Notes under the pieces: generated by a model
The model's database searches: none
What the model was told of the DNA's origin: nothing
What the model saw: the letters and a program-made list of their open reading frames with translations, nothing else
Origin: JAMQKA01 sp031569985
GTDB lineage: Bacteria > Bacteroidota > Rhodothermia > Balneolales > Balneolaceae
Assembly (NCBI RefSeq): GCF_031569985.1
Contig: NZ_JAMQKA010000021.1
Span: forward strand, 1 to 64,000
DNA: 64,000 nt
Reading direction: 5' to 3'
Translations under genes and position numbers: made by a program
Shown here: positions 36,711-45,384 of the stretch, piece after piece
How the letters are laid out: every line of letters begins with the position of its first letter
How positions within the stretch are numbered: position 1 is the first letter of the stretch

Positions 36711-36801
36711 AACCGGGATTTACAGGATTAGAGGATCTGCAGGATGGTAATGTTTACTGAAAAGAAATCCCGTACATCCTTTAATCCTGCCCATCCCGGT
36801 T
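36711..36801. mobile_element. MITE-like element with AACCGGGAT ends, 91 bp
   Basis: The 26-bp left end (36711-36736, AACCGGGATTTACAGGATTA...) and the reverse complement of the right end (36776-36801, AACCGGGATGGGCAGGATTA...) match at 22 of 26 positions. A decayed relative is at 34698-34786. No open frame inside. Such elements are dispersed in Bacteroidota-type genomes. Confidence 0.55.
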
Positions 36802-36825
36802 CCAAGTGTAAAATGTGAAACACTT

Positions 36826-36851
36826 GTACTGCGAGCTTCAACTCGCAGTAC
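36826..36851. repeat. Perfect hairpin downstream of bioD
   Basis: GTACTGCGAG (36826-36835) and CTCGCAGTAC (36842-36851) pair perfectly around CTTCAA. There is no T run on the minus strand after it, so it is probably a REP-type palindrome rather than an intrinsic terminator, although it sits 52 bp after the bioD stop. Confidence 0.55.
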
Positions 36852-36902
36852 TTTAATTCCAAATTACGTTTAAAAAATAGGTTCATACTCATTCCCACTC
36901 TT

Positions 36903-37526
36903 TTAGCAGAACTCTGTATCGAAACATTCTTGTAACGATTCCGGTCCCAATTCATTCATTGACGGGATCTCTGCAAGCACATCAATATTACCATATTTCT
37001 CAATGGCTTTGCGGTTACTTTCATTTTTGGGCCCATTCATCACTACACCCAAAATTTCGATATCCCGCTCCCTCATGGCTTCCAGGGAAAGGAATGTATG
37101 GTTGAGGGTACCCAGCTCACTCCTGGACACCAGTAGTGCCGGCAAATCAAGATAGCTGATAAGATCAATAATCATATCCTTCCCATTCATCGGCACCATC
37201 AGTCCCCCTGCTCCTTCAACAATGAGGTTTTCAGTATCGAATTCGGGCAGCTTGAAATCATTCATTTTAATCTCAACGCCGTCGATGGCTGCCGAGGCAT
37301 GGGGTGACAGCGGTTCTGTTAGCTGAAATCTTTCCTTAACAAATTGACTATCGGGTAGTTCCGTCACTCGTTTCACGAACTGAGTGTCGGTCTCCTCTTC
37401 AAGGCCGGATTGAATCGGCTTCCAGTAGGTGGCGCTCAGCGCTTGCGTTAACATGGCCGATACAACGGTTTTACCGATTCCCGTGTCCGTTCCAGTGACA
37501 AACAATGATGTTGGGAAATGTTGCAT
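36903..37526 (-). CDS. bioD: ATP-dependent dethiobiotin synthetase
   Basis: 207 residues from ATG 37526 (a TTG at 37550 is upstream in frame). The P-loop is GTDTGIGKT (about 12-20), the BioD hallmark. The central VEGAGGLMVPMNGKDMIIDL carries the EGAGG motif, and SELGTLNHTFLSLEAMRERDIEILGVVMNG is the nucleotide-specificity region. It closes the ureido ring of biotin using CO2 and ATP. It is separated from bioC by an opposite-strand permease gene. Confidence 0.95.
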   Translation of the reverse strand: MQHFPTSLFVTGTDTGIGKTVVSAMLTQALSATYWKPIQSGLEEETDTQFVKRVTELPDSQFVKERFQLTEPLSPHASAAIDGVEIKMNDFKLPEFDTENLIVEGAGGLMVPMNGKDMIIDLISYLDLPALLVSRSELGTLNHTFLSLEAMRERDIEILGVVMNGPKNESNRKAIEKYGNIDVLAEIPSMNELGPESLQECFDTEFC

Positions 37527-37967
37527 GGTTATGATTGGTTGGTCTGACAAAATTTGTATTAACGTTAGTTCGGTATAAAATTAGTGCTCGATACCTTCCC
37601 CTATCGCCACGATGGTGTCTGCGGAATGAGAGATCTTAACTCAATTCTCCCTCGCGATCGATATGGCACTCCAAAAGCAAGTATTAGGAATTAAAAGATC
37701 CCTAAAATGAAATTAAAAATTATCTAGAACTCACATTAAAATAAGAAATTCGTCTTTCATCCTATCTCACCGCTATCACAGCTTTAAATTACTTCGTTAT
37801 TTTAAAAATTAGTGCTGTAAAACTCTTTTGTAAAAATCCACTAACCCGCATTTTCTAACAATCCTTCTTGGTAAGAAAAGCGAGCTTAACTTGCAACCAA
37901 TTATTTTTTTTCAAATAATATCCTACAATACTGAATAGCTATACAGATTAACACAGGCTCCAATATT
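37527..37967. other. Divergent gap between bioD and the ABC permease
   Basis: 441 bp. It carries copy B of the bioD-flanking direct repeat (37559-37583) and otherwise AT-rich DNA with no gene. A 15-bp motif GGTAAGAAAAGCGAG at 37870-37884 also occurs at 2286-2300. No BirA-type palindrome was found. Confidence 0.5.
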
Positions 37968-40310
37968 ATGTTTAGTAGCTATTTCAAAACAGCCTATCGG
38001 CTCTTTAAGAGGAATAAAATATATGGTGTCATCAACCTTATCAGCCTGTGTATTGGTATGACGTGTGTCATTTTGATCTATACCTATGTAAAGTATGAAC
38101 TTAGCTATGATGACTTTTTCAAAAATGCGAATCGAATCTACCGGTTAGAATATTATTCTGATTTACGTGGCGAGTTAAACACCCGATATGCAAATATTAA
38201 TCAGAGTGTAAATCCCGGCTCGCTTAATTCTATATTCGGCATTGAAAAGAACGTTAGGTTTGCCCCCCTGCCCGATGTTTTTGCAGAAGCTAACGGCCAA
38301 AAAATTGCGGAGTCTGATTTCTGGGCAGCCAATCCTTCTTTTTTTACTCTCTTTGACTTTCCCCTCCTAGAGGGTAACAGGAACAGCGTGCTTGCACAAC
38401 CAAACAGTATTGTCCTCACGCAAAAAACGGCCCAGAAGTATTTTGGAAATACGCGAGCTCTCGGCAGAACACTGAATATTACCTTCCAAGACAAAAGCAC
38501 TACTCTGACGGTCACCGGCGTAACGGATCTTCCACCCAATACCCACTTGCACTTTGATGCTATAGCTTCAAAGTCTTTAACGGAAACTTTATATAACAGT
38601 AAATTATCAGAAATATATCTCGGGTATAATTATCTGCAGCTTACAAAGGGACAGCATCCGGACGCCATCGAAAAACAGCTACACGAAATAAATAAAGTTG
38701 ATTACCGCCTGAAACCGCTTACAGATATTCACCTGCTCAGCAATGTAAGAGCTGAAATAAGCCCTAACAGTGATATCCGGTATATCTATTTCCTATCGGC
38801 TATCGCCATCATCCTTCTTGTCATCGCCAGCATCAACTTCACCAGTCTGTCTACGGCCCAGGCACTACGACGTTATAAAGAAGCAGGGATTAGAAAAGTA
38901 ATGGGTGCTGACAAAAGACAACTCATCACTCAATTCCTATTTGAAGCTATTATGCTTTCTCTGATGGCTCTTGCTGTCAGTTACATAGTAATCTATTATG
39001 CCCTGCCTTCTTTAAATTTGCTGACTGGGAACTACCAGTTTACTTTTCCCGACTTTTTCAATTTAACATCCATCATTTTATTTATCCTGACAGCTGTGTT
39101 AATGGGTATATTAGCCGGATTGTATCCCGCTTTTCTACTTTCTGCTTTTCAGCCCATTAAAACTCTTAAACAAGTTTCTCCATCTGGGAAAAAAGGTACT
39201 GCTATCTGGAAATCTATTGTGGTGATTCAGTTTGCGGCTTCCATCGCCATGATTATCTGCACAGTGACGATCTACCGGCAGCTTCATTACGTCCAATCCA
39301 AAGATCTCGGTTTTAATAAAGAGCGGATCATTACAGTAACCAATACACAGGGAGATAGGTATGCTCCATTGAAATCCCGCCTGCAATCACTTGCAAGCGT
39401 TGAGGATGTCAGTGTCTCCTCCTATATCCCTGGGATCAGTAAAACAAGTGGAACAGCGTTGGTGCAGATTGCATATTCTTCGGATTCCCTCACATTTAAT
39501 TGGATTTCGGTCGATTACGACTTCTTTGATACTTATGGTATCAAACTGAAAGAAGGCCGGACGTTCTCGGAGGAGTATGGTACGGACTCCACCCAGGCGT
39601 TTATGCTAAATGAAACTGCGGTCAAAGCCTTGGGTTGGGAGTCCCCGTTGGGCAAAGAATTAAATGCCTTTAACAGAAATGGGACTGTAATTGGTGTTAC
39701 GCAGAATTTCAATTTTCTTTCCTTATATCAAAATTACAGTCCTATTATATATCTAATTGATGAAAGTCTATTTTTCAATTTTTCTATTAAGATTGCTCCA
39801 TCAAATACCATTTCAAATGCCCTCTCTCAAATAAAGGAAACTTGGGCAACGATGTTACCTAACAGCCCTTTCGAATACCAATTTGTTGACGAGCAGTTTG
39901 ATGCTTTATATAAAAACGATCAACAGATGGGAACTATGTTTGCCCTCTTTGCCACCTTGGCGCTTTTTATTGCCTGTTTGGGATTGTTCAGTTTGTCTTC
40001 GTTTATGGCCATAAATAAACGAAAAGAGGTGAGTATTCGAAAAGTACTGGGGGCTACCGTTACGGATATCCTCTTGTCCCTTTATAAAAACTACGGAAAA
40101 CTTATCATCACCGCCTGCTTGATCGCCACTCCTGTTTCGTATCTTTTCTTAAGAAATTGGCTGCAACAATTTGCGTTCAAAATCACAATCTCTTTTTGGG
40201 TCTTCCTGATTGCTATCGCCGCTATCCTATGTATCGCTATTGTAACGGTTAGCTATGAATCTATCAAAGCAGCCACAGCAAATCCGGTTAACATGTTAAA
40301 AACAGAATAA
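37968..40310 (+). CDS. MacB/FtsX-type ABC transporter permease
   Basis: 780 residues, with the duplicated architecture of large Bacteroidota permeases: an N-terminal TM helix (GVINLISLCIGMTCVILIYTYV, about 20-41), a MacB-PCD periplasmic domain, and a three-TM FtsX block (about 270-385, with a SINFTSLSTAQALRRYKEAGIRKVMGA signature). A second PCD domain and a second FtsX block follow (FSLSSFMAINKRKEVSIRKVLGA near 680). It probably works with a separate ATPase in transport, or as a mechanotransmission complex at the inner membrane. It lies on the opposite strand to, and within, the biotin gene group. Its AT-richer codon use suggests a later arrival. Confidence 0.9.
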   Translation: MFSSYFKTAYRLFKRNKIYGVINLISLCIGMTCVILIYTYVKYELSYDDFFKNANRIYRLEYYSDLRGELNTRYANINQSVNPGSLNSIFGIEKNVRFAPLPDVFAEANGQKIAESDFWAANPSFFTLFDFPLLEGNRNSVLAQPNSIVLTQKTAQKYFGNTRALGRTLNITFQDKSTTLTVTGVTDLPPNTHLHFDAIASKSLTETLYNSKLSEIYLGYNYLQLTKGQHPDAIEKQLHEINKVDYRLKPLTDIHLLSNVRAEISPNSDIRYIYFLSAIAIILLVIASINFTSLSTAQALRRYKEAGIRKVMGADKRQLITQFLFEAIMLSLMALAVSYIVIYYALPSLNLLTGNYQFTFPDFFNLTSIILFILTAVLMGILAGLYPAFLLSAFQPIKTLKQVSPSGKKGTAIWKSIVVIQFAASIAMIICTVTIYRQLHYVQSKDLGFNKERIITVTNTQGDRYAPLKSRLQSLASVEDVSVSSYIPGISKTSGTALVQIAYSSDSLTFNWISVDYDFFDTYGIKLKEGRTFSEEYGTDSTQAFMLNETAVKALGWESPLGKELNAFNRNGTVIGVTQNFNFLSLYQNYSPIIYLIDESLFFNFSIKIAPSNTISNALSQIKETWATMLPNSPFEYQFVDEQFDALYKNDQQMGTMFALFATLALFIACLGLFSLSSFMAINKRKEVSIRKVLGATVTDILLSLYKNYGKLIITACLIATPVSYLFLRNWLQQFAFKITISFWVFLIAIAAILCIAIVTVSYESIKAATANPVNMLKTE

Positions 40311-40598
40311 ACTGTTTCAGTTTGCCGATTGCCGTCGGTCGTGTAACCTTATTTCAGCAGCTTCACTTCTTAATCAGTAGTAGAATCACTTATAAATGCC
40401 AAAAATTCAAACTTAGACAAGCTCTTTAATCCCGAAATTCTCCACTCCATCCTGTAAAACCCGAATGATTCCGGTCAAATGACAACCAGAGAATTTCAGC
40501 CATTCTTCAGGAGTACACAGTAATAAAAAATCATCTTACTTATGTCTTTCAAATGGCAAATCAAGAGACTTTCTGGTATGGATACATTTTTGAAAAAA

Positions 40599-41402
40599 CT
40601 ACGAGTCAAAATTCCGTTTTACGGCTATAAAAACGACATGGTAGCTTACCTGGATATTGCCATCCGATTTCTCATCCCAGTGGTTGATGAGCAGTTGCAG
40701 TTCTTTAGGAGAAAGATGGCGTCCCTGCTGCTGTGTTCCTGCTCCCACCTTTTTTATATGCCGGAAGAAATCGGCTGCGCTGTCGAACTGCTGCGTTACG
40801 GTATCCTCGTAGTAATCAACCTGCACGGGTCCCCCCGATAGTTTGATCAGGATTTCCTCGGTATCCGGCAACTCATTACCGGTGTATGGCAGTCCGAGCT
40901 CCCGACATGCTTCCTTCCATTCGGGAAAGCTTTCATTGCCCGGGAAAGAACCGAGCAATAGACCACCGGGTTTTGTCGCCTCTAAAAATTTGCCCACCGT
41001 AATAGCCGGATGTTTGAACCATTGTGCCACAAAACCGTTGACGGTCATAGCGTAGGTTTCAGGATCGGCATCAAACTCTTCGGCATCCAGTGTTCGGAAA
41101 GTAGTATTTTTATAGCCCCCGTACTTTCCACGGCAGGTTTCCAGCATTTCGGGAGAGATATCAGTAATCTCCAGCTCCCGGTCGGGCAACAGTTCTATTA
41201 GACCCTGGGTCACAAATCCAGTTCCGCACCCTACCTCAAGGATCGGGCCTTCGGGCAGGATATCAATCCACGGGCGAAGCGAGGCAATTAGTCGATCAGC
41301 AATACCACGCTGCACCTCGGCATGTTCATCGTAATATGAAGCGGCCTGGCTGAAGTTTTCTTTTACAGAATGTTTTGTGGAGTAATTCGTATCTGTAGTC
41401 AT
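40599..41402 (-). CDS. bioC: Malonyl-ACP O-methyltransferase
   Basis: 267 residues. A SAM-dependent methyltransferase: VKENFSQAASYYDEHAEVQR at the start is typical of BioC, motif I is ILEVGCGTGFVTQGL (about 54-68) and the acidic loop is ITDISPEML. GLLLGSFPGNESFPEW and DFFRHIKKVGAG match the BioC C-terminal part. It methylates malonyl-ACP so that fatty-acid synthase can build the pimeloyl chain. It lies 56 bp after the hydrolase gene in the bioF unit. Confidence 0.93.
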   Translation of the reverse strand: MTTDTNYSTKHSVKENFSQAASYYDEHAEVQRGIADRLIASLRPWIDILPEGPILEVGCGTGFVTQGLIELLPDRELEITDISPEMLETCRGKYGGYKNTTFRTLDAEEFDADPETYAMTVNGFVAQWFKHPAITVGKFLEATKPGGLLLGSFPGNESFPEWKEACRELGLPYTGNELPDTEEILIKLSGGPVQVDYYEDTVTQQFDSAADFFRHIKKVGAGTQQQGRHLSPKELQLLINHWDEKSDGNIQVSYHVVFIAVKRNFDS

Positions 41403-41458
41403 TCAATAAGTTAGGTCTTTGTCGTTGCTCAATCTGAATTATCAGAAGGGGAAATTTA

Positions 41459-42139
41459 TCAAAAGATCTCGGTCAATTCAGGTTTTATGAAAGCCCAACA
41501 CTGCTCCATGTGAGTGAATGGCAGAGCGTGGCCGGCATCTTTCACCTCAAAATAAGAAGCCTGTCCCTGAAAAATATCATAGAGCTCTCTACCCTTTGCT
41601 TTTGGAACAATGCTATCAGACGAACCGTGCAGAATACAAATTTTTTGTGCGTTTTTAATCGGTTCAATATTCAAAGTTGACCGGTTAAGAGCCTGAAGAT
41701 CATCCAACAATTTCTGGGGCTTGCACTCTTTCCCATTGATTGACGGCGGGGCATCAGGTTTATAGGCATTTTCCATAAATTCCTCCAGCACCTGCTCCGG
41801 ATGCTCCTGCAGAGTTCGGCTCATTTTATTCAGTATGAGCTTGGAACGTCGCCTGAACTGGGCTGCGGCAGGGTGAAACTCTCGAAATCCTCCAAAAATC
41901 ACCAGCAAGTCTGCCGACCTCAGTTGCTCATCAGGACACATATGGAGGCCAAATGAGTGGGCAAAAAGAACCTTTGGTTCACTAGTCTCATCGGCTTCAA
42001 CTGCATGTTGATTTCCCCAGTAACCGCGATCCCAAATTTCCATTAAATACTGGTCACTTACCAAATCTCTCCAGGGTTCCCAACACGTTCGGTCGAAGCC
42101 CCAGCCGTGCCATGCAAGTAGTTTTGTGTCAGTTTTCAT
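41459..42139 (-). CDS. Alpha/beta hydrolase, likely pimeloyl-ACP methyl ester esterase
   Basis: 226 residues. LAWHGWGFDRTCWEPW near the start is the BioH-like oxyanion region, the nucleophile Ser is in LFAHSFGLHM (about 77), the acid Asp probably in GSSDSIVP (about 183) and the His in DAGHALPF (about 208). Its position between bioF and bioC makes it the probable enzyme that removes the methyl group from pimeloyl-ACP methyl ester, as BioH or BioG would. It overlaps bioF by 11 bp. BioH and BioG cannot be separated by eye. Confidence 0.82.
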   Translation of the reverse strand: MKTDTKLLAWHGWGFDRTCWEPWRDLVSDQYLMEIWDRGYWGNQHAVEADETSEPKVLFAHSFGLHMCPDEQLRSADLLVIFGGFREFHPAAAQFRRRSKLILNKMSRTLQEHPEQVLEEFMENAYKPDAPPSINGKECKPQKLLDDLQALNRSTLNIEPIKNAQKICILHGSSDSIVPKAKGRELYDIFQGQASYFEVKDAGHALPFTHMEQCWAFIKPELTEIF

Positions 42140-43304
42140 TCCACCTCCGCAGCGTTTGAATAAGGCGATCTATATGTTCCTGCGTATGATTACTTGAAAG
42201 AGTAATACGTATGCGTGAACTGGCTTCAGGTACTGTCGGGGGTCGAATGGCCGTTGCCAGGATGCCTTGCTTTTTCATAAAATCTGATAACGCTAATGTT
42301 TCTTCTTCATCCCCGATAATGATCGGAATAATTTGGGTGGTGGATAACCCGGTATCATAGCCGTGTTGTTTAATATGTTCTTTCAGTCTCTTTATAGCCC
42401 GGTGATACCTGCTTCGTTCCGAGTTCATTTGGGGGATTAAGTCCACCGCTGCATCCAACGCTCCTATAACCGGTGGGGGAAGTGCAGTCGTATAAATAAA
42501 CCCTGGACAAAAATTGATAAGATATTCCTTTATGTCATGTGAACATGTGATAAAAGCACCGAACGCTCCAAAAGCCTTTCCAAATGTGCCAAGAGTGATA
42601 TCAATCCTCGGCATATTAAAGGCCAGTCCAAGCCCGTTGTGCCCCCACACTCCCACCGCATGAGCATCATCGACAAAAAGCATGGCACTGTAACGATCGG
42701 CCAGTTCAGTGATTTCCTCCAGGTCGCTCCGGTCCCCATCCATGCTGAAGACCGTTTCGGTTACAATAAGGATGTGGTTATAAGACTCTTGTGAGGCTTT
42801 TTCAAGCAGGCTTTCCAAGTGGGTGGTGTCATTGTGATCAAATCGCTGAAAGGTGGCCCGGCTTAACAGGCTTCCCTGCAGTAAACTGTTGTGGGACTTT
42901 TTATCCGCAAGTATAAGTGAGTTGCGATCGGTAAGGGCCTGCAGGATCGTACTGTTGGCCTGGAATCCACTGTTAAAGATGAGGGTTGCTTCAGACTTAA
43001 ATGTTTCTGCCAGTTTCTGCTCAAGCTTCGAATGAATATCAAAGGTACCGCTAACAAGGCGCGAGGCGGTAGAACCCACCCCATAATTTTGCGCATATTC
43101 CTGAGATCGTTCCTTGAGTTTCGGATGACGGGAAAGTCCCAGGTAGTCATTAGAGCAAAAATTAATTAACCTGGTTCCCTCTCGTTGGATCTCAACTCCG
43201 TCTTCGAGTGGTTTAAGAGGGCTTAGCGTGCGGAGTTGGTTGTCCTGCCTGCGCTTGTTTAGCGCTTTATTGATAAAATCCCAGTGTTGAACTTCTTTTG
43301 ACAC
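42129..43304 (-). CDS. bioF: 8-amino-7-oxononanoate synthase
   Basis: 391 residues. The start is a GTG directly next to the TAG of the preceding gene, giving VSKEVQHWDFINKALNKRR. Class-II PLP enzyme: NFCSNDYLGLSRHPK (about 48-62), YGVGSTASRLVSG, DDAHAVGVWG (about 205) and the PLP Lys in LGTFGKAFGAFGAF (about 240). It condenses pimeloyl-ACP with L-alanine in the first committed ring step. Zero gap from the DUF4837 gene suggests co-transcription with the trp string. Confidence 0.95.
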   Translation of the reverse strand: MSKEVQHWDFINKALNKRRQDNQLRTLSPLKPLEDGVEIQREGTRLINFCSNDYLGLSRHPKLKERSQEYAQNYGVGSTASRLVSGTFDIHSKLEQKLAETFKSEATLIFNSGFQANSTILQALTDRNSLILADKKSHNSLLQGSLLSRATFQRFDHNDTTHLESLLEKASQESYNHILIVTETVFSMDGDRSDLEEITELADRYSAMLFVDDAHAVGVWGHNGLGLAFNMPRIDITLGTFGKAFGAFGAFITCSHDIKEYLINFCPGFIYTTALPPPVIGALDAAVDLIPQMNSERSRYHRAIKRLKEHIKQHGYDTGLSTTQIIPIIIGDEEETLALSDFMKKQGILATAIRPPTVPEASSRIRITLSSNHTQEHIDRLIQTLRRWNEN

Positions 43305-44423
43305 CTAGTTGGCGGCCAAATTTGGTTGGTTCCAGGTTGAGTCGCTTGCAAAGGTTCTCAGCATTGCCCGGAACTGCCGGACAAATCTTCGCTTTTGATA
43401 TTTCGGGGCAAACTGAATGAACCCGAGCATGAATAAACGTTGTGTTTCATCATCATAAATGGTGAATGTGACAAAAGGACCTCCCATGGCTCCTTCCGTC
43501 ATACGCCACCAGCCGAGCGTTTCGTACGTTATATCACCGTTCAACTGAAAAGAGTTGGTCTCAAGGGCAACGTAATCTTCGCGATAATCAGTCGTCACAT
43601 ACGAGCTGTCTCGCGATCCGCGCACCCACTTTTCCCAGAGTGAATCGCGCTTGGCGTGGATCCAGTCTTCATCCAGGAAATTGATATTGGGTACATCTGA
43701 TTTCCACCATGCCCAAAAACGCCGGTCATTGTTGGGCAACTGTCGCTGCATGGTATAAAAGTAATTGGTTTCCCCATTCTCTACATACGAGGTATCCAGG
43801 TGGGTATAGTAGTCGTGCTGAACCCGTATCTTCCAACCATGATTGGTCATCATAGAATCTTCAATCGCATACTTTTCTCCACGCCTGTACACTTCCTCCT
43901 GCCAGCGGGCAAGCTCTTTATCCATTAAACTACCCACGATATTGGCTTCCCCATTCCGGATTTTGGAGGCCAGTGCTGAATCACTGCCGGAAGTCAGTAC
44001 CATTGACCATTGGTTACGATACCATTTATCCTGCAGAGGGAAAGCATAGGCATTTCCAACTTCGACCTCCTGCTCTACCTCATCGCTGAGCAATGCCCTG
44101 ACGAAGCGGCCTACATTCGTTTCCGAATTAATCGGAGACGCGATAATTATATTCTTTTGGTATTTCAGATTTTCCAGCTGCTCATTCGTATTGAAATCCT
44201 GGAACTTGAGATCAAAACGAGGCTCATATCCCGCGAGATAGTCAATTCCCCCACCATAAGTAGAACGGATGGCATTGGCGGTCTCGCTGTCGAACTGTGT
44301 GGAATCCATCATCACCACGACCTGCCCAAACTGCCCCTGCGCCTCTTTCCTGTAATCTCCATCACAAGAGGCCAGCACGATGACCGGCAAAAGTAAAAGA
44401 GCGATCTGTTTAACGTATTTCAT
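43305..44423 (-). CDS. DUF4837 family lipoprotein
   Basis: 372 residues from ATG 44423, with AGAGGA seven bases upstream; a TTG at 44441 is less likely. The signal ends VIVLASC. The DUF4837 body begins GQFGQVVVMMDSTQFDSETA and includes NIIIASPINSETNVGRFVRA and a WRMTEGAMGGPFVTFTIYD block. The function is unknown; members are typically next to housekeeping genes in Bacteroidota-related genomes. It lies 26 bp after trpA and touches bioF, bridging the two pathways. Confidence 0.87.
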   Translation of the reverse strand: MKYVKQIALLLLPVIVLASCDGDYRKEAQGQFGQVVVMMDSTQFDSETANAIRSTYGGGIDYLAGYEPRFDLKFQDFNTNEQLENLKYQKNIIIASPINSETNVGRFVRALLSDEVEQEVEVGNAYAFPLQDKWYRNQWSMVLTSGSDSALASKIRNGEANIVGSLMDKELARWQEEVYRRGEKYAIEDSMMTNHGWKIRVQHDYYTHLDTSYVENGETNYFYTMQRQLPNNDRRFWAWWKSDVPNINFLDEDWIHAKRDSLWEKWVRGSRDSSYVTTDYREDYVALETNSFQLNGDITYETLGWWRMTEGAMGGPFVTFTIYDDETQRLFMLGFIQFAPKYQKRRFVRQFRAMLRTFASDSTWNQPNLAAN

Positions 44424-44449
44424 GGAAAATCCTCTTAACAATTGAATGA

Positions 44450-45265
44450 TTATTGCTTACCATACTTCAACCTATGAACAAAAGCAAATACCTTTTCCTT
44501 CCATCCATTTTCAGGATAATGCTTGCGGATATTGTCGATCAGCGCACTTCCCACAATGAAGCCTTCGGCCTTTGCCGCGATTCGTTCAGCATCCTCATGT
44601 GAACGAATGCCAAATCCAATCATCTTGGGATTCCGGGTAACATTTTCATTTACACGATCGATGAAGCGAGCAACTGATTTGGCCACTTCCTCCCCATCCC
44701 GGGCACCCGTTACACCGGTGACCGACACGCAGTAGACAAAGCCTTCCGATTTTTTGTCGATAAGCTGCATACGTTCGTCGGATGTGTTTGGCGCAACCAG
44801 GTATACCAGCGACAGCCCGTTTTCCTTAGCTTCATTTTCAATCAGTGAAGATTCCTCCGGCGGAATATCCGGAATGATAAGTCCGTCAGCTCCAGCTTCT
44901 TTTGCTTTTTTGCAAAAGGCATCCACTCCGTATCGCAGGACCGGGTTCATGTACCCCATCAGTATGATCGGGATGCTGGACTTCTCCCGAACCTTTTTTA
45001 TCATCTCAAAAATCTTCTCCATGGTGATCCCATTCTTGATCGCTACCTCGCTGGAATACTGAATGGTAGGCCCATCGGCCAGCGGATCGCTGTATGGCAT
45101 GCCGAGTTCGATCAGTTCGGCCCCGTTTTCCTCAAATCCCAGGATCAGGTCCACAGTAGATTCCAAGTCAGGATAGCCGGCGGTCAAAAACAGGCTCATA
45201 ATCTTGGAGGAATCGTGTTCCTCAAACAGCTGCTTAATTCTATCTTTCTTGTCAGTGTCAATCAT
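44450..45265 (-). CDS. trpA: Tryptophan synthase alpha chain
   Basis: 271 residues, TIM-barrel. FLTAGYPDLESTVDLILGFE, then ELGMPYSDPLADGPTIQ (about 53-69, catalytic Glu/Asp region) and GADGLIIPDIPPEES are family landmarks; VYCVSVTGVTGAR is the phosphate-site loop. It cleaves indole-3-glycerol phosphate and hands indole to TrpB. Last trp gene of the string, 119 bp after trpB with a repeat in the gap. Confidence 0.96.
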   Translation of the reverse strand: MIDTDKKDRIKQLFEEHDSSKIMSLFLTAGYPDLESTVDLILGFEENGAELIELGMPYSDPLADGPTIQYSSEVAIKNGITMEKIFEMIKKVREKSSIPIILMGYMNPVLRYGVDAFCKKAKEAGADGLIIPDIPPEESSLIENEAKENGLSLVYLVAPNTSDERMQLIDKKSEGFVYCVSVTGVTGARDGEEVAKSVARFIDRVNENVTRNPKMIGFGIRSHEDAERIAAKAEGFIVGSALIDNIRKHYPENGWKEKVFAFVHRLKYGKQ

Positions 45266-45303
45266 TAGTTATTAGTTTTAAATAATTCCAGATCTTAATA
45301 ATA

Positions 45304-45377
45304 GAACGCGGATTATACAGGTTTTTCTGATGAGCACAGACCGTTAATATTTATAATAATCTGGGTCATCTGCGTTC
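45304..45377. repeat. Dispersed-type repeat GAACGCGGAT/ATCTGCGTTC between trpB and trpA
   Basis: GAACGCGGAT (45304-45313) and ATCTGCGTTC (45368-45377) are inverted with one G-T change. The element resembles a widespread AACGCGGAT...GATGAGCAC...ATCTGCGTTC repeat seen in many Bacteroidota-type genomes. About 74 bp, non-coding. Confidence 0.5.
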
Positions 45378-45384
45378 CCATTTT

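Larger units (their letters stand above)
36465..36902. other. Gap between bioD and bioA, filled with repeats
   Basis: 438 bp without a supported gene. It holds a 25-bp motif also found upstream of bioD (36646-36670), an AACCGGGAT-type inverted element (36711-36801) and a perfect hairpin (36826-36851). Confidence 0.6.

Noticed and set aside
36826..36851. Intrinsic terminator of bioD
   Set aside because: The stem is perfect but no T run follows on the minus strand, so I list it as a repeat.
37527..37967. BirA operator upstream of bioD
   Set aside because: No TTGTAAAC-type inverted pair was found here or ahead of bioF.
40542..40841. 99-codon + strand frame at the 3' end of bioC
   Set aside because: It lies opposite the well-supported bioC frame.
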